From an uncultured Planctomycetaceae bacterium (GTDB taxonomy: Bacteria; Planctomycetota; Planctomycetia; Planctomycetales; Planctomycetaceae): a stretch of 64,000 bases of DNA. Location of the stretch: the NCBI GenBank assembly GCA_903921605.1, contig CAIXQV010000035.1, forward strand, positions 14,475 to 78,474, in the 5' to 3' direction. The position numbers were made by a program, and so were the translations under genes. Positions 35,910-46,800 of this stretch are shown here, piece after piece (position 1 is the stretch's first letter; each line of letters begins with the position of its first letter). The notes below the pieces were generated by a model. It had not been told where the DNA came from. It made no database searches and worked only from the letters and a program-made list of their open reading frames with translations.

Positions 35910-37058
35910 CTACTTTGCTGAGACTGGCTTAACGGTGCTCGCTTTTTCTTGTTTTGGTACAAAATCCTGAAGTGATCGAAAAATACTGATCGGGTTACCT
36001 CGAAACACCAGCGTCGACAGAACCATGATGCTCATTAACACGGCTCCGGCTGACAGCTTTCGCCGTATACCGTCCTCTTTAATCAGGGCGATCAGTCCAG
36101 TCGTCAACGCGGCAGATCCTAACAGCAATGCGGCCAACTGTGAGTTAACCCCCAGTACCGTCTCACGCTTCAGGAACATCGGAATCAGTGCCAAAGCAGC
36201 AACAATCGAGAATGGGACCGAGACGGAGACGAGTAAAGTTCTCTCTCGCTTTTCCACAAGAGCCGACTCTGACACACCCAACGCGTAAGCCGCTTCTTCT
36301 CTGGTATCTGTGATTGTCCAGACGCGAGCAAGTCCGGAAGTCTTCAGCACCGATGTGACGTCCTCATGGGGGCTCACGACTGAGAACTGCCCCTGACGTT
36401 TCTGAGTAGCTTTCCAGAGCCGAACAAGTCCCGCCACGACGCCGCTGTTGATGTACGTCAGGCGTGAAAGATCCAGTAACAGATTGGGTGCCGCAGCCAG
36501 TTCAAAGCTTGATATGGCGGCCGACACGGCAGCTTCAAGGTCAGCCCACGACAGTTTCGAAAGCAGTGGGTCGCATTGAATCCCGTTGTATCTCTTGTGA
36601 GCTTCGAAGGGGAACGGCTCTGTCGACACGGATTGCTTAATGTCGGTCGACAAGTTCTTTGAAGTCTTCTCCCCGGGCTTCACCAAATCCAGCTCGCCGG
36701 TGTCTTCCAATTTCAAAAATGCCAGTGCCGCCGCACGAGACGGCATGATGCGCCAGTGTTCAAGCAGTCCACTGATCTGCAGAGATTCCTTCACTGCATC
36801 GCTCTCAGTGACGAAAATCAAATTCCGGGTTCGCGAGTCCAATGATTTCCAAATTCGAAGCAGACTCGCAAGAAGCCCGTCCGGTAGCCGAGTTAGCGTC
36901 GGGGCAATCACGACGACACTGCCGATGTTTGATTTCTGGATGAGTCCCAGAACGCGATTAGTCGCTCCTTCGATCTGCTCCCAGGGCATATTGAGGAGTT
37001 CGTCCGTAAACTCAAGGTGGCAATACGAAGAGTGATTCTCGAACGAAAAACCGCTCAT
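35910..37058 (-). CDS. Double STAS-domain protein with C-terminal membrane helices
   Basis: The protein has 382 residues. Two STAS-like domains are readable: the first at about 10-115 (SVVVIAPTLTRLPDGLLASLLRIWKS) and the second at about 160-255 (LLLDLSRLTYINSGVVAGLVRLWKA). The second keeps a serine (S205) at the site phosphorylated in anti-sigma antagonists; the first has LPDG there and lacks it. Three hydrophobic helices follow at about 273-296, 303-326 and 336-352, then a basic tail. STAS domains usually bind anti-sigma kinases or form stressosomes. A membrane-tethered pair next to a GspE-like ATPase is unusual and suggests a signalling input to that ATPase. The exact function is unknown. 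Confidence 0.75.
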   Translation of the reverse strand: MSGFSFENHSSYCHLEFTDELLNMPWEQIEGATNRVLGLIQKSNIGSVVVIAPTLTRLPDGLLASLLRIWKSLDSRTRNLIFVTESDAVKESLQISGLLEHWRIMPSRAAALAFLKLEDTGELDLVKPGEKTSKNLSTDIKQSVSTEPFPFEAHKRYNGIQCDPLLSKLSWADLEAAVSAAISSFELAAAPNLLLDLSRLTYINSGVVAGLVRLWKATQKRQGQFSVVSPHEDVTSVLKTSGLARVWTITDTREEAAYALGVSESALVEKRERTLLVSVSVPFSIVAALALIPMFLKRETVLGVNSQLAALLLGSAALTTGLIALIKEDGIRRKLSAGAVLMSIMVLSTLVFRGNPISIFRSLQDFVPKQEKASTVKPVSAK

Positions 37059-37246
37059 ACCCCATCCCTCGGCAACAACTGAAAATCGGGAAATGACCTC
37101 GAGCAGAAAACTGGCCGTCTTGCCTTGTGACCACTGCGGTGCCTCAACACCTCCTGGCTCAGTTGCTTCAGCATTCTATGGATTGTATCCACACGTAGTC
37201 GGAGCGGACAACTCGCGACGTTCTCTGCTCCGCATCTCAGGAAACT

Positions 37247-37281
37247 TAAAAAGCCGCCCGAAACCAGAGTTCGAGCGGCTT
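37247..37281 (-). terminator. Rho-independent terminator after dapA
   Basis: On the minus strand, AGCCGCTCGAAC (37280-37269) and GTTTCGGGCGGCT (37264-37252) pair with slight irregularity around a four-base loop, then TTTTT. It starts ten bases after the dapA stop. Confidence 0.75.
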
Positions 37282-37290
37282 CTGTCGTCG

Positions 37291-38190
37291 TCAGACGTTG
37301 AGCAGTCCGTAGCGTTGCAGTGTTGTACGAAGTGCTGCAAGCTGAGAATCTGTCAGCGGAGTCAGCGGCAGGCGAACTTCACCGCAATCACGCCCCAAAA
37401 GTTTCATGGCTGCCTTCACAGGAATTGGGTTCGTTGAAAGCCCAAGCATGTCGCGGCAAAGCGGGAATAGCTTGTGGTGCAACTCTTGTGCTTTAGCAAT
37501 GTTGCCGGTCTGAAATGCGGTTACCATCGCCTTAACGTCCTGAGGAACGATGTTTCCTGCCACAGAAACAACCCCGCTGCCGCCAAGCGCCAGCAATGGC
37601 AACGTCAGGCTGTCGTCTCCCGAAAGCACCGTCAGATCAGAAGCGGCCAGAATCTGAGACGCCTGGTCCATCGATCCTGTTGATTCCTTGATCGCCACGA
37701 CACTTGGGCAGGTATCTGCAATCCGGCAGATTGTTTCAGGCTCCATGTTCTTGGCCGTTCGCCCCGGAATGTTATAAAGCACGATCGGAAGATCAACATG
37801 CTCGGCAACCGCGCGATAGTGCTGAAAGAAGCCTTCCTGCGTCGGCTTGTTATAATAAGGTGCGACCATCAACGCGCCAGTGGCACCGGCACGCTTCGCC
37901 GAAGCGGTCAGGCGGATGGCTTCTGCTGTGCTGTTCGATCCTGTGCCCGCCATGACTTTGATTCGTCCGGCTGCGTGATCACAGGTGATCGCAATCACTC
38001 GCTCATGTTCGTCATGAGACAGCGTCGGACTTTCGCCGGTTGTGCCGACCGGAACCAGCCCATCTGTTCCGGCTTCAACGTGAAAGTCCACAAGAGCTTT
38101 CAGCATGCTCTCGTTCAGCGAGCCGTCGCTGTTCATCGGCGTCACAAGGGCCACTGTTAGTCCCGAAAACAATTCACCACGTCTTGCCAT
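37291..38190 (-). CDS. dapA: 4-hydroxy-tetrahydrodipicolinate synthase
   Basis: The protein has 299 residues. Motifs are [22 protein letters not shown] (Thr50/Thr51 of the proton relay), Tyr139 in [12 protein letters not shown] and the Schiff-base Lys168 in VVAIKESTG. It condenses pyruvate with aspartate semialdehyde as the first step to diaminopimelate and lysine. Some homologues in this superfamily (N-acetylneuraminate lyase, KDG aldolase) look similar, but the R-T sequence in IPGRT favours DapA. It is a single gene followed by its own terminator. Confidence 0.93.
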   Translation of the reverse strand: MARRGELFSGLTVALVTPMNSDGSLNESMLKALVDFHVEAGTDGLVPVGTTGESPTLSHDEHERVIAITCDHAAGRIKVMAGTGSNSTAEAIRLTASAKRAGATGALMVAPYYNKPTQEGFFQHYRAVAEHVDLPIVLYNIPGRTAKNMEPETICRIADTCPSVVAIKESTGSMDQASQILAASDLTVLSGDDSLTLPLLALGGSGVVSVAGNIVPQDVKAMVTAFQTGNIAKAQELHHKLFPLCRDMLGLSTNPIPVKAAMKLLGRDCGEVRLPLTPLTDSQLAALRTTLQRYGLLNV

Positions 38191-38369
38191 GACTCAATTC
38201 TTTGTGCGAAAAACTCTGAGAGAAAACTTAATTGACTTCTTATTGCGGCTCCAACCTGACCCGCATCAATACCAGCAATCGCTTTGACACTGCGTGTGCT
38301 GGTGAGGACTCACCTGAAAATACATTCAGCCGATGTTTCTACGGCCTTCGATTGCAACCTGCAAACGAA

Positions 38370-39290
38370 TCAGCCCCGTTTTCGCCAGTCGATCCCGGAA
38401 AGACTTGCAAGTGCCAGCATTAACGCATGAGTCCCATTCCGGCCAAATCCCTGCGCTTTCACCGCCAGGTAAAGTTGTTGACCAAGGGCCAGACCCGGCA
38501 GGGAAAGCCCCATGCGTCGTGATTCCTCCAGAGCAATCCCCATATCTTTAATGAAATGCTCGACGAAGAAACCGGGATCGAAGTTGTTGTCGATGATGCG
38601 AGGTCCAAGATTTGACAGCGACCAGCTTCCCGCAGCACCGCTGGAGACCGACTTCAAAACGGTTGGCAGATCCAGCCCGGACTTGTATCCGTAAAGCAGC
38701 GCTTCACAAACACCGATCATGCCTGTTGCAATCAGGATCTGGTTGACGGTCTTCGTGTGTTGTCCCGAACCCGCCGGTCCCTGATGCACGATGGTCTTGC
38801 CCATGGCTTCCCACATCGGCTGTAAAGAACTTACGACGTCTGCGTCTCCACCAATCATGATCGAAAGAGCGGCATTGCGAGCACCGATGTCTCCACCAGA
38901 AACTGGAGCATCCACGCTATGCACACCCGCAAGCTTTGCGGCTTCGTGGATCTCAATGGCGAGCGATGGCTGACTGGTTGTCATGTCAACCAAAACAGTT
39001 CCCGGCTTTGCCCCTGCCAGAGCCCCCTGCTCTCCCAGCATGACTTCTCGCACGTCCGCCGGAAATCCCACGATGGAGAAGATCACGTCTGAATTCTGAG
39101 CAACCTCTTTCGGAGTCGCGGCCCATGTCGCTCCCCGAGAAATCAGGGCTTCGGCCTTCTGCTTAGTTCGAGAATAGACGGTTGCAGAAAAACCCGCATT
39201 CATGAGATGCCCGCACATGCTGGATCCCATAACCCCGGTTCCAATCCAGCCAATCCGAGTTTTCCCGGGTACAACTTGAGGGATCGCCAT
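38370..39290 (-). CDS. Beta-hydroxyacid dehydrogenase (3-hydroxyisobutyrate / tartronate semialdehyde reductase type)
   Basis: The protein has 306 residues. A Rossmann fold opens [18 protein letters not shown] (GxGxxG), with DMTTSQPS, the substrate loop DAPVSGG at 128-133 and catalytic Lys180 in [10 protein letters not shown]. These features define the beta-hydroxyacid dehydrogenase family (GarR, MmsB, GlxR). Cofactor choice is uncertain: the second strand ends TVYSRTK, which is compatible with NADP. It sits between dapA and dnaE2 with its own intergenic gaps and is probably a single gene. Confidence 0.9.
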   Translation of the reverse strand: MAIPQVVPGKTRIGWIGTGVMGSSMCGHLMNAGFSATVYSRTKQKAEALISRGATWAATPKEVAQNSDVIFSIVGFPADVREVMLGEQGALAGAKPGTVLVDMTTSQPSLAIEIHEAAKLAGVHSVDAPVSGGDIGARNAALSIMIGGDADVVSSLQPMWEAMGKTIVHQGPAGSGQHTKTVNQILIATGMIGVCEALLYGYKSGLDLPTVLKSVSSGAAGSWSLSNLGPRIIDNNFDPGFFVEHFIKDMGIALEESRRMGLSLPGLALGQQLYLAVKAQGFGRNGTHALMLALASLSGIDWRKRG

Positions 39291-39433
39291 GACTTTGTTC
39301 CTGAAGAACCATTAATCAAACATTTCTCGCACCGTACCCTTTTCGGAGCCGGCGAATCATCATCAGAACCGAGAAGTATACCGGTTATCGCGGGATCTTC
39401 CACAACGCCGTCCCTGTCTCTTACACTTCGCAG

Positions 39434-42400
39434 ATGCCAGATCCTCCACCGTCAAAACGTCGACAACGCCTGACGTCCAGTCATCCTGCAGACGGTTTCT
39501 CTGCTGCGACACATTCCGACGACAGCGTTTTGGAAGCGGAACTGGAACCTTCCGTGCCTTATGCGGAACTGCATTGCCGTACAAATTACTCGTTTCTTGA
39601 GGGGGCTTCCCACGCTGACGAACTTGCCGCGCGAGCGAAAGAACTGGGACTTCACTCATTGGCGGTCACGGATCGAAATTCCCTCGCGGGAGTAGTCCGG
39701 GCTCATGTGGCGGCAAAAGAAGCGGGGCTGCGGCTGCTGATCGGTGCGGAAATCGTTCCGTCGGACGGCCCTGCTCTGGTCTTCCTTGCATCAGACCGAG
39801 CAGCCTATGGTCGGCTTTCGAGATTGATCACCGTTGGCCGCCGTCGCGCACCCAAAGGAGAATGTCGGCTGACTGTGAACGACGTTGCAGAACATGCTGA
39901 CGGGCTCATCTGTTGTGTTCCTCTGAGTACAGAAACTCGCTTGCGATTCGAACGCCGCTTTCAGTCGGAGGGGCCCTGCACCGTTGCAGACCATGATCTC
40001 CTCAAGCTTCGAGAAATCTTTTCTGATCGCTGTTACGGTCTAGCGGAACTTCATAGCGGTCCGGCGGACGAGATCCTGTTGCAGCGTTGGTTGCAGCAAG
40101 GAATGAGATGTCGTATCCCGATCGTGGCTGCGAATGATGTGCATTATCATGTCGCCCGGCGTCGCGCACTACATGACGTTGTTACCGCCATTCGCTGTTC
40201 ACAGTCGCTTCAGTCGCTGGGGCATGAATTGTTTCAAAACGGCGAGCGCCATCTGAAGTCCGGCAGTGAACTTAGCGAATTGTTCGGTGGCCGGACGGAT
40301 CTGATCGAGCGAACTCTTGAAGTCGCCGACCGTTGCCGATTTTCACTCGATGAGTTGCGTTATGAGTACCCTGAAGAATTGATTCCAACAGGTGTTTCTC
40401 CAATCGAACATCTGGCCGGACTCACATGGGCTGGCGCGGCGAAGAGATATTCCGAAGGTGTCCCACCAAAGATTCGCGATCTGATCCAGCATGAACTCAC
40501 TTTGATCGAAGAGCTTCATTACGAAGCCTATTTTCTGACGGTTTACGATCTGGTCCGATTTGCTCGTGAACGCGGGATTTTGTGTCAGGGCCGTGGTTCA
40601 GCGGCGAATTCTGTGGTCTGTTTTTGTCTCGGAGTTACCTCAGTCGATCCCAGCCGGATTGATGTTCTATTCGAGCGATTCGTCAGTCGAGAACGCAATG
40701 AAGCGCCGGATATCGATGTGGATTTTGAGCACGAGCGTCGAGAAGAAGTGCTTCAGTATCTTTTCGATCGCTATGGTCGCGATCGGGCGGGAATGACTGG
40801 GGCTGTGATCACGTATCGGCCTCGCTCGGCCATCCGTGATATCGGCAGAGCGCTTGCTCTGTCGAACGATCGAATCGACAAGCTGGCCGGACAGATGGAA
40901 CATGTCGATCGCGCGGAATTGTTTCCGGAGCGAATGCGCGAAGGAGGAATGGATCCCGAATCAAAACTGGGACGTCGCCTGCTGGAGCTGCTGAACTCAT
41001 TGCTGACATTCCCTCGACATCTTTCGCAGCATTCTGGTGGCATGGTGATGTCACGCGGACTTCTGAGCGAACTGGTCCCCATTGAGAATGCGTCCATGCC
41101 GGGGCGAACGGTTATTCAATGGGACAAGGATGATCTCGATGCACTGGGGTTGCTGAAAGTTGATTGTCTGTCGCTGGGAATGCTGAGCTGCATTCGACGA
41201 GCGTTCGATCTGATTCAGAAACATCACGGTCGCACATTAACGTTGGCGAATGTGCCGTCCGAGGATCCTCAGGTTTACGACATGGTCAGCGCGGCCGATA
41301 CGGTTGGCGTGTTTCAGATCGAAAGTCGCGCGCAGATGAGCATGTTGCCGCGATTGAAGCCTCATTGCTTCTACGATCTTGTGATCGAAGTCGCGATCGT
41401 GCGTCCGGGACCGATTCAAGGGGACATGGTTCATCCTTATCTGCGGCGTCGTGCTGGAGAAGAGCCGGTTGAGTATCCTAACGCGGCCGTGCGATCAGTG
41501 CTCCACAAGACTTTGGGAGTGCCGATATTTCAGGAACAGGCGATGCGTCTGGCGATTGTGGCGGCCGGGTTTACTCCGGGAGAAGCCGATCAGCTTCGCC
41601 GCGCGATGGGGGCGTGGCGGAAGACGGGTGTTATTGCGAAATTTCATGAAAAGCTGGTGCAGGGAATGATCGAACGAGGATACGACGGTGAATTCGCCGA
41701 ACGTGTCTTCAAGCAGATCAGCGGTTTCGGAGAGTATGGCTTTCCGGAATCTCATGCCGCCAGTTTTGCGTTGCTGGTTTATGTGTCCTCTTGGATAAAA
41801 CGCTACTACCCGGCTGTCTTTGCCGCTGCGTTGATCAATAGTCAACCTATGGGGTTTTATGCTCCCGCCCAGCTCGTTCGCGACGCGCGAGAACATGGAG
41901 TCATGCTCCTTCCGGCTGACGTAAATGCCAGTGACTGGGACTGCACTTTGGAAGCTCAGAAGGAACCTGCAGATCCTGGCAAATCCCCATTTTCGCATCG
42001 TGATCAGTCTCATGCCCTGCGGCTTGGGTTTCGTCTGCTGCGAGGTTTCTCAGAAGAGTATGCGAGGACGATCGAAGACGCGCGGCGACTCGGCGGGCGA
42101 TTTCAGTCCCTGGAGGAATTTGCGCGGCGCACACAGCTCAGTCGTTCTGTCCTGCAATTGCTGGCCCGTGCTGATGCCTTTGCTTCAATTGAGATTGATC
42201 GAAGAAGTGCCTACTGGAAATCCCTACCCTCACGCGATCGTCTTCCCTTGTTTGACGACGAACGAATTCCCGCCGTTGACGAGGCAACTCCGGAACTGCC
42301 AGTGATGTCGGCTCAGGATGAAGTGGTGGAAGATTATTCGTCGGCTGGCCTGACGCTGCGAAAACATCCCGTGAGTTTTCTTCGTGAGCAGCTTATCCTG

Positions 42401-42727
42401 CTGAAGGCCGTCACGTCGGAGCAGCTGAGTGAAATGGAGCCGGATCGTCGAGTCAAAGTGGCCGGTTTGGTATTGATGCGTCAACGTCCGTCTACTGCCA
42501 GTGGCATCACATTTGTCACGCTTGAAGACGAGACGGGGATCGCCAATCTGGTTGTGTACCCATCCGTTTGGCAGCACTTCCGTCAGGCCGCGCGTTTTGC
42601 TTCAGTTATTCTTGCGACAGGTCGTTTGCAACGAGAAGGCGATGTCATCCATGTGGTTTGCGAGCGACTGGATGATGTCAGCAAGATGCTGGCCCAGATC
42701 GATTCGAAGTCCCGGAATTTTCGCTAA
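39434..42727 (+). CDS. dnaE2: Error-prone DNA polymerase III alpha subunit
   Basis: The protein has 1097 residues. The PHP domain opens AELHCRTNYSFLEGASH, the hallmark of DnaE2. The polymerase core follows with QGRGSAANSVVCFCLGVT and the acidic pair ERNEAPDIDVDFEH, then MVHPYLRRRAGEEPVEYP. A C-terminal OB fold (AGLVLMRQRPSTASGITFVTLEDETG) ends the chain. DnaE2 performs translesion synthesis in the SOS response, normally with ImuA and ImuB. Neither is adjacent, so the mutasome genes are dispersed or elsewhere. The N-terminal 35 residues are a Pro/Ser-rich extension. I could not identify a LexA box in the short upstream gap. Confidence 0.94.
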   Translation: MPDPPPSKRRQRLTSSHPADGFSAATHSDDSVLEAELEPSVPYAELHCRTNYSFLEGASHADELAARAKELGLHSLAVTDRNSLAGVVRAHVAAKEAGLRLLIGAEIVPSDGPALVFLASDRAAYGRLSRLITVGRRRAPKGECRLTVNDVAEHADGLICCVPLSTETRLRFERRFQSEGPCTVADHDLLKLREIFSDRCYGLAELHSGPADEILLQRWLQQGMRCRIPIVAANDVHYHVARRRALHDVVTAIRCSQSLQSLGHELFQNGERHLKSGSELSELFGGRTDLIERTLEVADRCRFSLDELRYEYPEELIPTGVSPIEHLAGLTWAGAAKRYSEGVPPKIRDLIQHELTLIEELHYEAYFLTVYDLVRFARERGILCQGRGSAANSVVCFCLGVTSVDPSRIDVLFERFVSRERNEAPDIDVDFEHERREEVLQYLFDRYGRDRAGMTGAVITYRPRSAIRDIGRALALSNDRIDKLAGQMEHVDRAELFPERMREGGMDPESKLGRRLLELLNSLLTFPRHLSQHSGGMVMSRGLLSELVPIENASMPGRTVIQWDKDDLDALGLLKVDCLSLGMLSCIRRAFDLIQKHHGRTLTLANVPSEDPQVYDMVSAADTVGVFQIESRAQMSMLPRLKPHCFYDLVIEVAIVRPGPIQGDMVHPYLRRRAGEEPVEYPNAAVRSVLHKTLGVPIFQEQAMRLAIVAAGFTPGEADQLRRAMGAWRKTGVIAKFHEKLVQGMIERGYDGEFAERVFKQISGFGEYGFPESHAASFALLVYVSSWIKRYYPAVFAAALINSQPMGFYAPAQLVRDAREHGVMLLPADVNASDWDCTLEAQKEPADPGKSPFSHRDQSHALRLGFRLLRGFSEEYARTIEDARRLGGRFQSLEEFARRTQLSRSVLQLLARADAFASIEIDRRSAYWKSLPSRDRLPLFDDERIPAVDEATPELPVMSAQDEVVEDYSSAGLTLRKHPVSFLREQLILLKAVTSEQLSEMEPDRRVKVAGLVLMRQRPSTASGITFVTLEDETGIANLVVYPSVWQHFRQAARFASVILATGRLQREGDVIHVVCERLDDVSKMLAQIDSKSRNFR

Positions 42728-42801
42728 TGCAATGAGCAATTCAAGGGCTGCGGTTAGCCGGAACGCGTTAACGTCCGGTTTGTAGAATACGACTTTTCCT
42801 G

Positions 42802-43707
42802 TCAGGTCTCTGCATCCAATATCTGCTGAGCCGGATTCAGTCCGGTCAGCGTTTCCCACTTCGCCATTAATCTCGAAAAAACAGACGTTGGCTGCGAGAT
42901 CTCAAATCGTCGGCCGTCGATATGGCTCACGGGCAGCAGGCCGACCGGAGTTGATGACAGAAATGCTTCGTCGGCCGACGATAACTCATCGACAGAAATC
43001 TGCCGACGGAAAAAAGGGATCTGCAGAACAGACGCCAGCTCCTCAACAACCTCTGAGCTAAGACTCCTCAGGATTCCTCGATCGGGAGTTGAGATTTTTC
43101 CGTCACGGACGAGGTAGAAACACGATGTACTGGTCTCGGTGATGAATCCGGCATGATCAAGCAGCAATGCCTTACTTCCCGGTTCAAGCCTGGCAGCCTG
43201 CTGGTCGGCCAGCCACCAATGCAGTCGGTTCCGAACCTTGTGTTCTACTGGAAAGCAGTCATCAGGAATCTGTCGAACATCGGGAATTCGCAGCCGCACA
43301 CCATGCTGAAGACCGGAGTGCCACAAGTGGAATGGCAGCACAAATGTGTGGATCACCGTTGTCGACTGATTAGCAAGACCAGCCAGATAAGTAGGGTTCG
43401 AACCGGCTGTCGAAAACAGCACGATACCGAGGTCCTGGTTCTTCGAAATCAGTGAGGCATTGTGTCGAATTATCTCTTGCGCCGCCGTGGCTAGTTCCTC
43501 ACTGCTCCAACGCCGAGGAAACCCCAACGCGATGAGTGAATTTGTCAGCCGGCTGATATGCTGATCCAGTCGAAACGGTCGATGATGATAGGTGCGAGCC
43601 ATCTCCGTTACTGCCGCGCCGGCCACAACGCCAAGATCCCAGACAGGAAGGCCTGTCTGAGAAAATGGTTGCAGAAGTCCGTTGATCCAGGCAAGCGGTT
43701 CAGACAT
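42802..43707 (-). CDS. Class IV (fold type IV) PLP aminotransferase / lyase
   Basis: The protein has 301 residues. PLP Lys157 is in FPVEHKVRNRLHW, and the glutamate that binds PLP nitrogen is E191 in FITETSTSCFYL. The opening INGLLQPFSQTGLPVWD... and FRLDQHISRLTNSL are typical of the branched-chain aminotransferase / D-amino acid aminotransferase / aminodeoxychorismate lyase superfamily. It is shorter than IlvE and lacks its typical extra motifs, so ADC lyase (PabC) or a D-amino acid transaminase are alternatives. Neither folate genes nor racemases are near, so I leave it unnamed. The neighbouring dnaE2 is convergent. Confidence 0.87.
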   Translation of the reverse strand: MSEPLAWINGLLQPFSQTGLPVWDLGVVAGAAVTEMARTYHHRPFRLDQHISRLTNSLIALGFPRRWSSEELATAAQEIIRHNASLISKNQDLGIVLFSTAGSNPTYLAGLANQSTTVIHTFVLPFHLWHSGLQHGVRLRIPDVRQIPDDCFPVEHKVRNRLHWWLADQQAARLEPGSKALLLDHAGFITETSTSCFYLVRDGKISTPDRGILRSLSSEVVEELASVLQIPFFRRQISVDELSSADEAFLSSTPVGLLPVSHIDGRRFEISQPTSVFSRLMAKWETLTGLNPAQQILDAET

Positions 43708-43828
43708 GAATCAACCGATCCTTCAATAGATCTCCACTGTTTCTGCGAGGTTGAACAGGGGAAGTCACCCTCGCCGCGATGGAGGAGAGGACACTCTTCG
43801 TTTGGTTCCTCGTTGAAAGTAAAGCCAG

Positions 43829-46800
43829 TTACTTAGTGGTTAACATTCGACGCTGGGCCAGTTTGGACGACATGGCAAACCCGATGACCAACGCCAACTG
43901 CACGCCAGCAAAGACCCCAAGTGCGAGCAACCGGCCTTCGGTAAATCCATAGGTATGAAGTCCGGCCTTCAGCTCGTTAACACCAAACCATGACCATGCT
44001 GTCACAATATTGCCGATCATAGCCAACACGGCCGTGCCATAATCGTTGACCATTTTGTCCCAGCGAGCATGCAGGATCACGGCATTCCAGAGGACGATCA
44101 GCATGGCTCCGTTTTCCTTAGGATCCCAGCCCCAGAATCGTCCCCAGGAATCGTCAGCCCAAAGTCCGCCAAGAACGGTACCAACCAGACTGAAGAACAA
44201 CGCAAAACACAAAGTCCCATAGACCAGCTTTCCGCAGTCCTTGAGTTCCGCCGAAAATGTCGATGCATTCCCGCCGGGAGCGAGTGATCGCCCGAGAATC
44301 GCCTGGACGCAGTAGAAGAGCCCTATGAATCCCGCGAGGAACGTTGCCGCATATCCCAGTGTGATACAGACCACATGAGTCGCTAACCAGAATGTCGTAT
44401 CCAGAACCGCCTGCATCACGCCCAGAGTATCCCCTTCATCGCGCGCCAGATAATGGGCGATGACCAGTGAGCCTGCACCAACAGACGCTCCCAGAATATT
44501 GCCAATACCGTTCTTCATGACGAGCTCTACAACGAACGAGGCAATCACAACTGCCCATCCGATAAAGATGGCAGACGAATACAGATTGGTGACCGGCGGG
44601 CGTCCCGAAATCTGCATACGCATGAACAATGCCAAGGAATGCAGAGCGAAGGCCAGAACCAGCAGGAACAGACTCGTTCGACGAAGTGTTGTGCCAAAGA
44701 ACAACCAGCCCATAAACGAGAACACGATCACCATGACATACGGATATGTGGCCTGCATGAAGGGTTCAAAGAAATTGAACCAGGCTTCTTTTCGAACGGT
44801 TGCCATGTTCACATGAGGCACAGTTCCGGAGTCGAGCATTTCGCGGTAGCTGCTGACTGCGGTATTGAATCCCTCAACGTCGCCATCCTGCCATGTCTTC
44901 AGCAGCGTCGCGACGTAGCCTGAAGTCTTATCGAAGGTGTCTGAACACTCTCCGCCGGGCAACAGGTGGGCTGCTCTCTTGTGGAGATCGTCCCATACAA
45001 GTTTTGCCAACTCGACATTCATCGCATTTGCCAGAGCCGGAGCATCATCCGAACCCAGCTTCTGCAACTTTGTGCGAATCTCCAGCAGACGTTTGTCCTG
45101 TGGATCTGATTCTGAGATGACAGAAAAGACTTCAAATAACTCTGAAGAAATACGTTCTGATGCGATTTCGCGAGCCTTTTCCGGAGGAACGGCGGTGGCA
45201 ATTTGTTCTGCGCTGCTGCCCGATTCGGCAGCAGAGATCAGCCCGAGAATTTGTCTCAGAAACGTGTCATCGACGCGTGCAATAGCTTCAGCAGCTCGTT
45301 GTTGAATGACCTTTCCATCTGTTGTTTCCTGCTGAGTTTCTCCGCTGCCGCCCCCCAGGATTTTGTAACTGCCAATCACTGATTTTGTGACCAGCTCCTG
45401 AGGCAACTTGTCCTGCATGTAGGCATTAAACTCGTCCCACGTTGAGAGCTGATTTTGCTTCATCTGCTCATTCAGTTGACGCACAGCATTGGCGCCAACC
45501 AGCGTTTCCCACGATCGTTGTTCATCACTTGATCCGGTGGGAACGGCCATCACAGCGGGCTCGTTGCCCAGCAGACGAAGTATTCTCCAGCAGTCGATGT
45601 ATGAGCCCAGTAAACTGTCAGAGTTCCGCATCAGGAACATCTGCGAAAGCTGATCAATCCGACTGACTGTTTCGAACAATCCCGAGACTCGACGCTCCAA
45701 TGTGGTCAGTGAGTTTTCCTGCTTGTCACGTTGCTTCTGGCGAGCCTTCTGCAGAATTGAATCCAGCTCTTTAATGTTCTTCTGGATCTCAACCATCGAA
45801 TAGGTGAGCCCACCGCGTTTTTCCAGACCCAGCAATGACAAAACCTGATCATCATCAATCTTGATGATTCGATGACGAGCGGCCACTTCCGGTCGGCTGA
45901 CGACATCCAGCAACCATTGTACAGCGGGCCGACGACGTACCATCAGGGAACGCATTCTTGATTCCACTGCGTCTTTTCCAGAGGAACTGACCGTGGCCAT
46001 CTTTTCGATCCACTCGGTATATGAACCCTCGAACTTCTCCAGTTCTGCCACCGGTGCATTGGGCCATGCTTTACTGAAGGCCGTCAGGATTTTCTTCCGT
46101 TGTTTCGGCTCACTCAGCTCCGCCGATTCAAGCTCCCCTTCAAATCCAGACTTGTGAGAATTTACGAGCAGTTGTGTTCGAGCAACTGAATCGATCGGCT
46201 GAGCGCGGCCGCTCCATGCGATCGGCAATTGCGCGAAGCCATACAGATTCATGGTGCTCGGATCTTCTTTTGGAGGGCGAGCCTTGCTTCCCAGCCACGC
46301 CGCAAAAATCAATGCGATAACCAGAGGAATCCAGAGCGATTCAATCAGAGAAGGCTTCTCCAGATTCGTCAGCAATGCAGCATCTGCAACCTTTGCTGGT
46401 GCAAATCCCGGACGACCGAGAAGACTTGAGGAGCCAACGCTTAACGTCTGTGCTTCTGGAGCAACTTTCTTTGCTGTCCGTTCTGTTTTATCAAGGAACC
46501 TGAATAGAGTCTGTCCGAACTGAGCAAACATGCCAAAGGACACAATCATGCAGGCGATGTAGGGCAACATCCAGCCAGTGTTGTTCACGACCGATATCGT
46601 CGACGCTTCCTTTCCGTCTTCAAGAGCCTGAAATCCAGACTGATAAAATGTCTCACCCTTATAGCGCAGAGGATTGTTCATCCACAACGTAAACTTGTCA
46701 GTGGATCCATCATTCGGATTGGTGATTTCAATCTCTGACCGATAGTCACGCGGGGTCGCAGTCCCAACGTAATTCGTGCGGCTGACATCAACCAGTTTGA

